A DNA stretch of 64,000 nt from Clostridia bacterium (GTDB lineage: Bacteria; Bacillota; Clostridia; TANB77; CAG-465): contig JAUNGP010000003.1 of assembly GCA_030524345.1 (NCBI GenBank), forward strand, positions 67,775 to 131,774. Direction: 5' to 3'. The notes below the pieces were generated by a model that saw only the letters and a list, made by a program, of their open reading frames with translations, made no database searches and was not told where the DNA came from. How positions within the stretch are numbered: position 1 is the stretch's first letter; every line of letters begins with the position of its first letter. This document shows positions 35,558-43,514 of the stretch, piece after piece. The translations under genes and the position numbers were made by a program.

Positions 35558-36451
35558 TTATTTATCAAAAAATGTTATTTGTTCATCTTGTATTCTCTCT
35601 TTTTTATATGCTTTGATAATATCTTGCATTTGATACAATATTCCATATTGATCACATTCCATCGTAAATATTTTGTATAGTCCTTTAGCATTTGGTACAG
35701 AACAATAATATCGATTTCCATACGCTTTTCTATATTTTTGCTTTAATCCCTCAAAATTTTGCTCAAGCTTTTGATAAAAATATTCTCTTTGATTTTCTCT
35801 TAAAGTAACTCCCATATAAGTGTGAATAAATTTAGCTCCACTCATACTTGCAAGTCTTACAAGACCTTTTATATCCTCCTCATTATCTGTTATAAATGGT
35901 AAAACAGGATTTAGCATAATACCTACAAATATTCCATTTTCACTTAAAGTTTTAATGGCTCTAAATCTTTTGGAAGATACACATACATTTGGCTCTATGA
36001 TTTTTGCTAGTTCATCCTTTGGAGTTGTAATTGTAAACTTAACAATTACATGATTCTTCCTATTAATTTCTTTGAGTAGATCAATATCTCTTAATATCAA
36101 GTCACTTTTGGTATCAATTGATACTCCATAACCATATTTTGATATCAACTTTAGTGCTCCTCTTGTTATCTCATATTTTAGTTCCTGAGGATTATAAGTA
36201 TCAGACATAGCACCAATACCGATGACTCCTCTTTTTCTTTTGCATATGAGCTCTTTTTCTAAAATAGTAAGTGTATTTTCTTTTCCACAAACTATATCAA
36301 AATTTTCTATATGATAGCAATTACTTCTGCTATCACAATAAATACAACCATGGGAACATCCTCTATATAAATTCATATTATAGTCTATTCCATACCACTT
36401 TTCCCCATTTTTAGCTTGTGATAAAATTGTCTTTGCTTTTATAAATTCCAT
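35558..36451 (-). CDS. SPL-family radical SAM protein
   Basis: A 297-residue radical SAM protein related to spore photoproduct lyase and Rv2578c-type proteins. The cluster motif CSHGCIYC (Cys32-X3-Cys36-X2-Cys39) follows NMNLYRGCSHGCIYCDSRS-like sequence, the hallmark of this subgroup. Real spore photoproduct lyase needs further conserved cysteines that I do not clearly see, so DNA repair is not secured. It ends with QITFFDK, often seen in this family. Confidence 0.82.
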   Translation of the reverse strand: MEFIKAKTILSQAKNGEKWYGIDYNMNLYRGCSHGCIYCDSRSNCYHIENFDIVCGKENTLTILEKELICKRKRGVIGIGAMSDTYNPQELKYEITRGALKLISKYGYGVSIDTKSDLILRDIDLLKEINRKNHVIVKFTITTPKDELAKIIEPNVCVSSKRFRAIKTLSENGIFVGIMLNPVLPFITDNEEDIKGLVRLASMSGAKFIHTYMGVTLRENQREYFYQKLEQNFEGLKQKYRKAYGNRYYCSVPNAKGLYKIFTMECDQYGILYQMQDIIKAYKKERIQDEQITFFDK

Positions 36452-36460
36452 CTGATTTCC

Positions 36461-37204
36461 TTACTGGTATAACATTTTAACCATATTCTTATTCAATAGA
36501 GTATTTGATAAAAATTTCCCATCTTTAAAAGTAGCCCAATTATTAAATACACAAGGGACACTTTTGGCTTGTGCCAATGTATCTACTCTATAAATATTGA
36601 TTTTTATATTATTTTCTTGACTGAATTCCTTGATTTCCTTCACGCAATTTTCTACATAGGGACATTGCGGACTATAATATATAGTCAAATCTTGACTATC
36701 AACTTCCATTTTTCTTGCATTATCATTAAATTTTGGTAACTCTGCTTCATGAAATGGTAAAGCAAGTAATTCATACTCTCCTATTGTGTCAACAACCTTA
36801 AATCCATATTTTTCAAAGAACTTCTCTTCGGATAAAAATGGCTTCTTTTTTTTAGAAGTAATTGTACAAATTCCATTTTTATTCTTTCTTTTACTATCTT
36901 CTATTGCATACTCTAATAATTCTTTACCATATCCCTGATTTTTAAAAGAACCTGCTACCCATAAACAATATATATACATGAAGTCTTTTCCTATTACAGG
37001 AATCCATGCCTTTTCCAATGGAGCATATTCAATAAACACTTTTCCTCGAGCATTTAACTTTCTAAAAACGTGTCCTTCCTTTATTCTTTCCTTTAACCAC
37101 TCTTTTTTTTGGTCAACTCCTATTTGATGTTTTTTGTCTCCAATTGCACAACATAAATGTTCCTCTTGTAAATGATCTAATGTTAAATTCATAAACTTAC
37201 TCAT
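36461..37204 (-). CDS. GNAT acetyltransferase with YoaP domain
   Basis: A 247-residue two-domain protein. The N-terminal GNAT fold (about 1-155) has the acetyl-CoA loop FKNQGYGKELLEYA. The C-terminal YoaP-like domain (about 165-247) has a thioredoxin-like strand with YYSPQCPYVENCVKEI, including a Cys-Pro pair. B. subtilis YoaP is the model; substrate unknown. Its ATG overlaps the stop of the upstream GyrI-like gene. Confidence 0.87.
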   Translation of the reverse strand: MSKFMNLTLDHLQEEHLCCAIGDKKHQIGVDQKKEWLKERIKEGHVFRKLNARGKVFIEYAPLEKAWIPVIGKDFMYIYCLWVAGSFKNQGYGKELLEYAIEDSKRKNKNGICTITSKKKKPFLSEEKFFEKYGFKVVDTIGEYELLALPFHEAELPKFNDNARKMEVDSQDLTIYYSPQCPYVENCVKEIKEFSQENNIKINIYRVDTLAQAKSVPCVFNNWATFKDGKFLSNTLLNKNMVKMLYQ

Positions 37205-37845
37205 ATGCTATCCTCTATCTTTCTAATTGGATGTCTAATTACTGTTTTTAAGCGATTCACATTACATCTTCTAGGATCACTCAAGTAAATCTCATGATGA
37301 TATCTATTCTTATTCATATCTATCGCATAACCATTTTCCTTTGCAAAGCTTTCCATTAACTTGATTGTAGTAGGCTCATCATCATATGATCCGACATGCA
37401 TACACTGAACGCACACTCCTTCGTTATAGGTGAAAAATTCTACTTTAGAAAAATCTTTTCCTTTTTTATGAGTGGCCTCACGAATAGCCCAATCAAAATC
37501 TTTTTTTGTAACAAAATCCGGTAGTCTGATAACAGATATAAAAGAAAACTTTTTTTTATGGGAATAATCAATCTCACATTTTCCTTCTTCCCACCAAAAT
37601 CCTTCTAATGGAGGTACTACATAGGAAAAATAACCATCTATTTGATAGTCTCCTTTATAACTCATCTTAATGGTAAATGCTATTGTATACAATAACTCTA
37701 TTGATTTTTTATACTCGCCATCTTCATCATTTGGATTCCCTTTTCCTCTTACAGCAAGATAGTTCATTTTAGGAACTGTAACAATACTTGGTTGGCTTTT
37801 AGGCATATAATACTCTTTATATTCTTTCTTATAATCAAACGCCAT
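37201..37845 (-). CDS. GyrI-like domain protein
   Basis: About 214 residues with a GyrI-like small-molecule-binding domain: PSIVTVPKMNYLAVRGKGNPND at the start (split: MNYLAVRGKG is the family hallmark), YQIDGYF, and CVQCMHVGSYDDEP near residue 150. The start is ATG 37845, with GGAG 9 bases upstream. These proteins bind cationic drugs or act as hydrolases. Coupled by overlap to the GNAT-YoaP gene. Confidence 0.87.
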   Translation of the reverse strand: MAFDYKKEYKEYYMPKSQPSIVTVPKMNYLAVRGKGNPNDEDGEYKKSIELLYTIAFTIKMSYKGDYQIDGYFSYVVPPLEGFWWEEGKCEIDYSHKKKFSFISVIRLPDFVTKKDFDWAIREATHKKGKDFSKVEFFTYNEGVCVQCMHVGSYDDEPTTIKLMESFAKENGYAIDMNKNRYHHEIYLSDPRRCNVNRLKTVIRHPIRKIEDSI

Positions 37846-37970
37846 ATCAATCATCTCCTATTCTTTCTTAATTATATAACAAAAATATGACAACAGTATG
37901 TCATATTAAAATCTATCAACTAATTTTTTTATTTAGTATCTTAACATAGAAGCAAGCAATTTTCAAACAA

Positions 37971-38010
37971 AAAAGAGCAAAAACTCCATTTTAGAAATTT
38001 TTACTCTTTT
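37971..38010 (-). terminator. terminator after NADAR-like gene
   Basis: Stem AAAAGAG.AAAAA/TTTTT.CTCTTTT with T-run on the minus strand. Confidence 0.75.
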
Positions 38011-38031
38011 GGCCTACCAAATGATACCGAT

Positions 38032-38670
38032 TTAATACATCACATGTTGCCTATGAAATGTAATAAACTCTTCTTTGCTTGGGAATTCTAATATTTTCCC
38101 ATATTCCTTTAACATCAGCTGTATGAGTGCCATTGTTCTTGCTTGACAATTGGTACTCACTTCCGGATTCAATGCTACGTCTGTAAATAGTTCATATTCC
38201 ATAATTTCTTCTAATTCTTCTTTTGTCAAAATCCTTTTTGCTGCATCAATATACAAATAATCATAAAAAGCTGTTTTGGGCTCAGTAGACCAAACCTCAT
38301 CATGAAAAATATAATGTATTACTTTTCCAGATTCTTTCTTTTTAGGATCTCTCTTCACTTCAGCAGGTGGCATATTCAACCATTCTAAATAAGGGCCACC
38401 TTTTTCAAAAACTTTTGCAGCCTGAAATACGCACTCTAAACAAGTTTCCTCGTAAGGAATCTGAAAAGCACTCATTTTTCTACCTAGTTCTACATCAGAA
38501 AAAGAACTTACCTCAAGTGTTTTTCTATTTCCAATCTCCTGCTTAAGAAGCCTCAGTATATCCTTATGTTTTTTGACAGGATTAACAAAAAAATCAACCC
38601 CTACTACCTTTTTCTTTTCTACTCGGAATGCAATCCTTCTTATTTTCTGCTCTGTGTTATAATCTGTCAT
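38032..38670 (-). CDS. NADAR-like protein, DarT1-antitoxin type (orphan)
   Basis: A 212-residue protein that resembles the NADAR antitoxins linked to DarT1 toxins. The family-like stretches are YEETCLECVFQAAKVFEKGG, EVWSTEPKTAFYDYLYIDA and ELFTDVALNPEVSTNCQA. NADAR antitoxins remove ADP-ribose from guanine bases added by DarT1. No DarT gene is next to it: the upstream neighbour is a WYL regulator and the downstream one GyrI-like. The start follows GGAGGA and a clear promoter. Family assignment is from memory of motifs and moderately sure. Confidence 0.62.
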   Translation of the reverse strand: MTDYNTEQKIRRIAFRVEKKKVVGVDFFVNPVKKHKDILRLLKQEIGNRKTLEVSSFSDVELGRKMSAFQIPYEETCLECVFQAAKVFEKGGPYLEWLNMPPAEVKRDPKKKESGKVIHYIFHDEVWSTEPKTAFYDYLYIDAAKRILTKEELEEIMEYELFTDVALNPEVSTNCQARTMALIQLMLKEYGKILEFPSKEEFITFHRQHVMY

Positions 38671-38719
38671 TTTTCCTCCTCCATATTAATCGTGAAATAG
38701 ATGTATTTTTGACAGATTC

Positions 38720-38748
38720 ATTTTAGCACACTTTGTCAGTTTTTTCAA
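38720..38748 (-). promoter_or_regulatory. promoter of the NADAR-like gene
   Basis: On the minus strand TTGAAA and TAAAAT are 17 bases apart. TGACA and TGTCA arms flank the -10 as an inverted repeat, a possible operator. Confidence 0.5.
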
Positions 38749-38801
38749 GTTATGTAAATAGATATATTTTTCTTTAAAATACTATCAAGAATTTAATTAA
38801 A

Positions 38802-39713
38802 TCATAAATATTTGTGAATACTTTTTTCTAATTTAACTTGAATCGTCTTTTTTACATACTCAGGGGAAATTACTTTCATATATTCTCCAAATGACAGAAT
38901 ATAACCATATACCCAATCACTTTCTGGGAATTCCACCCTCACTAAAAAATCTCCATTGTCCATCATAGTAATATGATCACTACAAAATTCATCATATACC
39001 CTATAGGCTACCTCCTTTGATATTTCCAAGACAAGTGACACCATGTTTGGCTTTTTATCTTCTTTCCAAATTTTATTTGGGATTTCTCTAACAAACGTTT
39101 CATTCAATTGATTCAAATTTTTGATCCTAGTCATTTTAAACATTCTGTAATCACGCTTTTGCTCATCAAAAGCTAATACATACCAGGCATTATATTGAAA
39201 ACACATTTTAAGTGGCTCCACAATTCTTCGAGATACTTTGCCATAAGCATTATAGTAATCAAATTCTATTTTTTTCTCCTCCAATATTGCTTGCTTTACC
39301 TTTTGAAAGGCTATATTTTGAATTACATCTTTTCCCCAAACACTAAAATCTACACTAATCCATTCTTTGTTCTCTTTTTGAAATAGCAGTTTCATCTTAT
39401 CGAGTATACTATTTGTATTAACTCCTAGTTTTTCGAGACTTTGTAGTGCGAATAATATCTGATTTTGTTCTTCTTCACTTAACAATGCTTTATCTAGTTT
39501 ATAACTATCTAAAAGACTAATTCCACCATTTTTTCCTTTACTGGTATAAATAGGAATATGAAGAGTGCTTAATAATTCTATATCTCGATATATTGTTCTT
39601 ACAGATACCTCAAAGTAATCTGCTAACTCCTTAGCAGTTACACTATCTTTTGAAAGTAATATATATATGATTCCAAAAAGTCTATTGTTCTTCATATTTT
39701 TCATCTCCATCAT
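38802..39713 (-). CDS. WYL-domain (YafY-type) transcriptional regulator
   Basis: A 303-residue regulator: N-terminal winged helix (LLSKDSVTAKELADYFEVSVRTIYRDIELL, about 17-46) and a WYL ligand-sensing domain (about 140-220; here the core reads AWYVLAFDE), then a C-terminal extension. WYL regulators often control defence and DNA-damage genes. Its start codon lies in an ATGATGG-type overlap with the PdaA-like stop region, so the two are cotranscribed. Confidence 0.88.
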   Translation of the reverse strand: MMEMKNMKNNRLFGIIYILLSKDSVTAKELADYFEVSVRTIYRDIELLSTLHIPIYTSKGKNGGISLLDSYKLDKALLSEEEQNQILFALQSLEKLGVNTNSILDKMKLLFQKENKEWISVDFSVWGKDVIQNIAFQKVKQAILEEKKIEFDYYNAYGKVSRRIVEPLKMCFQYNAWYVLAFDEQKRDYRMFKMTRIKNLNQLNETFVREIPNKIWKEDKKPNMVSLVLEISKEVAYRVYDEFCSDHITMMDNGDFLVRVEFPESDWVYGYILSFGEYMKVISPEYVKKTIQVKLEKSIHKYL

Positions 39714-40492
39714 TTAAAGTTATCTAAACTCTCAAATCGGTACCCCATTTTTCTCATTTCTTTGATACAATCATCTAATACATTTGCATTATCCTTGGAC
39801 ACTGCATGAAGTAGTATCACTCCACCCTTATGTACATTGTTTAAAATTTTATTTTTTGCATATTCTTCTCTTCCTTGATTATCTACATTCCAATCATCAT
39901 ATGCAAAAGACCACATCACAGTTCTATATCCAAGTAAACTACAATATTTTACACTTTCCTCATTAAACTCACCCATCGGTGGTCTTAGATATTTCATTTC
40001 ATATCCAAATTTCTCATATACTAAATTATGAACTTCCATTACCTCCTGCTCTATCTCTTTGTTACTTAGTGTTGCCATGCTTTTATGATTCATGGTATGA
40101 TTTCCAATAATATGTCCTTCATCAATCATCCTTTGAACAAGTTCAGGGTTTTTCATTACATACGGGCCAGTCACAAAAAAGGTTACCTTTACTTGATTTT
40201 CTTTTAAAACATCTAAAATTTTTTCTGTACATCCATTTTCATATCCTTCATCAAATGTTAAATATATATTTCTAGATAAAGAATTTCCAAGAAATATTCC
40301 ATGATACTCTTTTAGTATATTCTCATACTCTCTATCAAAAACAGGTTGCTCATGAGAAGTGTTTTTAACATATGCCCATGCATATTTCTCCTTTTTATTG
40401 ATAATCTGATTCTTAAAAATGAGTAAAATGAATAAAATCAAAATGATTAATAATAGTACAATTCCTATATGCCTTTTCTTGATCATTTTCAT
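39710..40492 (-). CDS. pdaA: PdaA-like polysaccharide deacetylase
   Basis: A 260-residue protein with an N-terminal anchor (about 8-28) and a NodB deacetylase domain: YLTFDEGYENGCTEKILD (Asp pair with the PdaA-specific DEGYENG), IIGNHTMNHKSM (metal His residues), YLRPPMGEFN and VILLHAV. In B. subtilis PdaA deacetylates muramic acid for cortex muramic-delta-lactam formation. The DEGYENG motif argues for PdaA over chitin or xylan deacetylases. Supports a spore-forming host. Confidence 0.87.
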   Translation of the reverse strand: MKMIKKRHIGIVLLLIILILFILLIFKNQIINKKEKYAWAYVKNTSHEQPVFDREYENILKEYHGIFLGNSLSRNIYLTFDEGYENGCTEKILDVLKENQVKVTFFVTGPYVMKNPELVQRMIDEGHIIGNHTMNHKSMATLSNKEIEQEVMEVHNLVYEKFGYEMKYLRPPMGEFNEESVKYCSLLGYRTVMWSFAYDDWNVDNQGREEYAKNKILNNVHKGGVILLHAVSKDNANVLDDCIKEMRKMGYRFESLDNFK

Positions 40493-40634
40493 ATCTTCCC
40501 CTCCAATAACTACATCATATCTTATTATATCAATTAAATCAATATTTTTCTAGAATAATTCTTGCAAGCATGTCCAATAAGGCTTAATATCATTTCTTTT
40601 TGCACAATAATTGGAAAAAATTGGTAATTTTTTC

Positions 40635-40663
40635 TTGACTATTATTTTTTACTAACATATAAT
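40635..40663 (+). promoter_or_regulatory. promoter of the IbrA/IbrB-like cassette
   Basis: TTGACT and TATAAT spaced 17 bases, about 95 bases upstream of the IbrA-like start codon. An 8-bp perfect stem (ATGTTAAA/TTTAACAT, 40725-40745) with AGGAA in its loop lies 11 bases before the start codon. Confidence 0.65.
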
Positions 40664-40756
40664 AACAATATGATTTTGTAGTATTTTGTCACATATTACA
40701 AGATTAAATCTAAAAAAGGAGATTATGTTAAAAGGAATTTAACATAGAAATGAAAT

Positions 40757-42070
40757 ATGCCAAAAGTTTACTTAGAAAAAAATGTATTAGAAGCGGCACT
40801 AAAAAGAATTGAAATTATCCTTACAAATTTTAATCATGTCTATTTTTGTGTAAGTGCCGGAAAAGATAGTTCTGTAATGATTCAACTAGCAAATATCGTT
40901 GCAAAAAAATTAGATAAAAAATTTGATGTCTTATATATTGATTTAGAAGCACAATTCAAATGTACCATAAATCATCTCTATGAATTAAAAGAATTATCAC
41001 AAATAAGGGATTTTTATCATATAGCACTTCCTCTTGCACTAAGAAATGCAACTTCTGTACTTCAACCCAAATGGATTTGTTGGGAAGAAGAAAGTAAAGA
41101 CCTATGGGTTAGAGAAATGCCTAAAGATAGTATCAATATGTCAAATAATCCTTTTCCATGGTTTCGTAAAGGAGAAGAATTTGAAGACTTTATCGTTCAG
41201 TTTGCAGATTGGTATCAACAAAAATATAATGAAACAGTTGCTTGTGGAATTGGTATCAGAACAGATGAAAGTCTCAATAGGTTTAGAACAATTGCTTTTC
41301 AAAAACATAAAGAAGAATTTCAAAATTATCATTGGACTACAAAATTAAAATCCAAAAACAAAACTTACGATGTCTATAACTTCTACCCTATTTATGACTT
41401 TAAAGTAGAAGATATTTGGGGAACTGTTAGCAAACTTGATTTTAAGTATAATCAAATCTATGAATTAATGTATAAAAATGGTTTAAATATACACTTACAA
41501 AGAATTTGTCAACCTTATGGAGATGACCAAAAAAATGGTCTGGACCAATTTAAATCATTAGAATATGAAACCTGGGAAAAGGTATTATCTAGAGTAAATG
41601 GTGTTAATTTTGGAAACATATACTGCCGCACTACAGCTCTTGGAAATATCAAATCCTGTAAGCCAAGATTTATGAAATGGCAAGAATATGCGGTTTTTTT
41701 ACTAGAAAGTATAGGAATTTATAATCCTGACCTAATGTATCATTACTATGGAAAAATCAAAAAATTTATTAATTGGTATGAAAAGAAAGAAAATATCACT
41801 ATACAAGACATTCCAGAAGAAGCACCGCCGTTTTTAGAAAACAACAAAAAAGCCATTTCTTGGAGAAGAATTGCAAGAGCAGTAGAGAAAAATGATTTCT
41901 ATATGAAAAGGCTATGCTTTGCTCAAACCAAAACGGATAACAAAAAATTAGAACTACTTGCCCACAAATGGGACAACCTATTAACAGCAGAGACTGACAC
42001 CAATGATAAAGATCTCATTAATTTTATAAATCGAAAGGAAAATGAAAATGATATTAAAATTAACCAATAA
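40757..42070 (+). CDS. IbrA-like PAPS-reductase-family protein (DUF3440)
   Basis: A 437-residue protein with an N-terminal PP-loop ATPase/PAPS-reductase fold: YFCVSAGKDSSVMIQLAN carries the loop SAGKDSS (about 33-39). The C-terminal half matches the DUF3440 type found in E. coli IbrA. IbrA with IbrB activates eib genes in E. coli; the biochemical activity is unknown. The fold relates it to DndC-type sulfur-activating enzymes. It begins a three-gene plus-strand cassette, and its end overlaps the next gene. No canonical ribosome binding site is right before ATG 40757; AGGA is held in the loop of a hairpin upstream. Confidence 0.85.
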   Translation: MPKVYLEKNVLEAALKRIEIILTNFNHVYFCVSAGKDSSVMIQLANIVAKKLDKKFDVLYIDLEAQFKCTINHLYELKELSQIRDFYHIALPLALRNATSVLQPKWICWEEESKDLWVREMPKDSINMSNNPFPWFRKGEEFEDFIVQFADWYQQKYNETVACGIGIRTDESLNRFRTIAFQKHKEEFQNYHWTTKLKSKNKTYDVYNFYPIYDFKVEDIWGTVSKLDFKYNQIYELMYKNGLNIHLQRICQPYGDDQKNGLDQFKSLEYETWEKVLSRVNGVNFGNIYCRTTALGNIKSCKPRFMKWQEYAVFLLESIGIYNPDLMYHYYGKIKKFINWYEKKENITIQDIPEEAPPFLENNKKAISWRRIARAVEKNDFYMKRLCFAQTKTDNKKLELLAHKWDNLLTAETDTNDKDLINFINRKENENDIKINQ

Positions 42071-42416
42071 ATCGGAAAACTTTTATAACTATCTAGGGAA
42101 ATTTTTTGGCTCTAGAATTGTTGAAATTACAACACAAGATAGGATCTATGATGATAACAACAAGACTTGGTACATTTATCTAGAAAGCGATGTGGTAACA
42201 AGCTTTATCTCAATTGCAAATGATAAAATCAAAAATATATATTCTACCAATTCAGATCATCTTGAGAAATTACTAAACTATCTAAAAGAAGATACGCTTA
42301 TTCTTCCAAGTACTGTAACAAATGCCTATGTAGAAATATATACCAAATGTAATTTTAACATTTCTAGTGATAATTATAAAAATTTTGTAAAGATATGGAG
42401 TAAAGAAAATGAGTAA
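42048..42416 (+). CDS. small GNAT-fold-like protein of the IbrA/IbrB cassette
   Basis: A ~122-residue protein between the IbrA- and IbrB-like genes. The middle (WYIYLESDVVTSFISI) and the end (AYVEIYTKCNFNISSDNYKNF) look like a degenerate GNAT fold, with the motif B tyrosine-rich segment but without a clear acetyl-CoA loop. The start is ATG 42048, 8 bases from AGGA; ATG 42042 is also in frame but too close. It overlaps both neighbours, so all three are translationally coupled. Confidence 0.7.
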   Translation: MILKLTNKSENFYNYLGKFFGSRIVEITTQDRIYDDNNKTWYIYLESDVVTSFISIANDKIKNIYSTNSDHLEKLLNYLKEDTLILPSTVTNAYVEIYTKCNFNISSDNYKNFVKIWSKENE

Positions 42417-42951
42417 GAAAAAAATTGAATTTCCAGTACTAAATGTAAAAATGGTAGACATAGAAAAAGTGGAATCAAACGATTATAATCCCAATCGAGT
42501 TGCAACACCTGAAATGGAACTGCTAAAACACTCTATCGAAATGGATGGATATACGCAACCAATTGTTGCATACTATGATAAAAAAGAAGATAAATACATT
42601 ATTGTAGATGGCTTTCATAGATATAAATGTGCTAGACTATATTTTGATTTAAAGGAAATACCAGTTGTGGTCATTAATAAAGATTTAAAAAATCGAATGG
42701 CAAGTACTATCAGGCATAATCGTGCTAGGGGTACCCACCAGATTCCAAATATGTCAAGCATTGTAATAGAACTTACAAAACTTGGTTGGTCTGAACAAAA
42801 AATATCAGTTGAACTGGGAATGGAACTTGATGAAATTGTCAGACTAAAACAAATCAGTGGCTTAAAAGAAGCTTTTGCAGACCATGTGTTTAGTAAATCT
42901 TGGGAAGAATTCGAAACTAAAATTCAAAGCGATAATCAGGAAAAAATATAA
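42409..42951 (+). CDS. IbrB-like ParB/sulfiredoxin-domain protein
   Basis: A 180-residue protein with a ParB N-terminal nuclease-like domain: SNDYNPNRVATPEMELLKHSI, then TQPIVAYYD, the YIIVDGFHRYKCA motif and RASTIRHNRARGTH-like sequence (about 98-112). The C-terminus has a short helical part (WSEQKISVELGMELDEIVRLKQ, about 130-150) reminiscent of a helix-turn-helix. E. coli IbrB has the same type of domain and works with IbrA. Starts inside the end of the preceding gene. Confidence 0.87.
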   Translation: MSKKKIEFPVLNVKMVDIEKVESNDYNPNRVATPEMELLKHSIEMDGYTQPIVAYYDKKEDKYIIVDGFHRYKCARLYFDLKEIPVVVINKDLKNRMASTIRHNRARGTHQIPNMSSIVIELTKLGWSEQKISVELGMELDEIVRLKQISGLKEAFADHVFSKSWEEFETKIQSDNQEKI

Positions 42952-42952
42952 A

Positions 42953-42983
42953 ATATACCATGGCATCACACCATGGCATATTT
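42953..42983. terminator. bidirectional terminator after the IbrB-like gene
   Basis: Stem ATATACCATGG/CCATGGCATAT with a T7 run, between the convergent IbrB-like gene and the next minus-strand gene. Confidence 0.8.
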
Positions 42984-42985
42984 TT

Positions 42986-43417
42986 TTACTCATCACTCAT
43001 ATCATAGCAATCATAATCTTCTACATACTTTTCGCATAAAGCTTCGGAATCTTCCACTTCAAAGGTATCATCATATTGAATTTCTCTACAAACGCCATCC
43101 AAGATCAAATACATCTTAAACTGATATACTGTATGAACGGCAAAATCGATGCAGGTATCATGTGCCTCTGGAATATATTCTCTTAATAAAATTTTATCAT
43201 ATCCCTTCACCTTTTCATACCAGTAATGATAACCACAAATGCTTGTATATGCTTTTAATAACCATGTAACAAGATCTGCTTCATCTAGGCCAAACGTCCA
43301 GCTTTTTTCTAATATGTCGCCATCATTAAAGTCTCCCTTGGCCCATAATATAAAGCCATCTGCTGGACTCTCTCCAATTTTAAATCCTTCCATTTGTTCT
43401 AATTTTTCTGATTTCAT
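42986..43417 (-). CDS. hypothetical acidic protein
   Basis: A 143-residue soluble and acidic protein (C-terminus EDSEALCEKYVEDYDCYDMSDE). It has several Trp and Tyr residues in the middle (YHYWYEKV) and no recognised motif. Base composition is somewhat less AT-rich than neighbours by eye. It lies alone between the terminator of the IbrA/IbrB cassette and the DnaB-like gene. An immunity-type role would be a guess. Confidence 0.7.
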   Translation of the reverse strand: MKSEKLEQMEGFKIGESPADGFILWAKGDFNDGDILEKSWTFGLDEADLVTWLLKAYTSICGYHYWYEKVKGYDKILLREYIPEAHDTCIDFAVHTVYQFKMYLILDGVCREIQYDDTFEVEDSEALCEKYVEDYDCYDMSDE

Positions 43418-43514
43418 TAATCAATATCCTCCTATTTCTTATAATAGGTGAATTATATCATACTTATGTAATCTTGTCAATCGTACATTATATTGATTTT
43501 AAAGTTTCCTTTAG

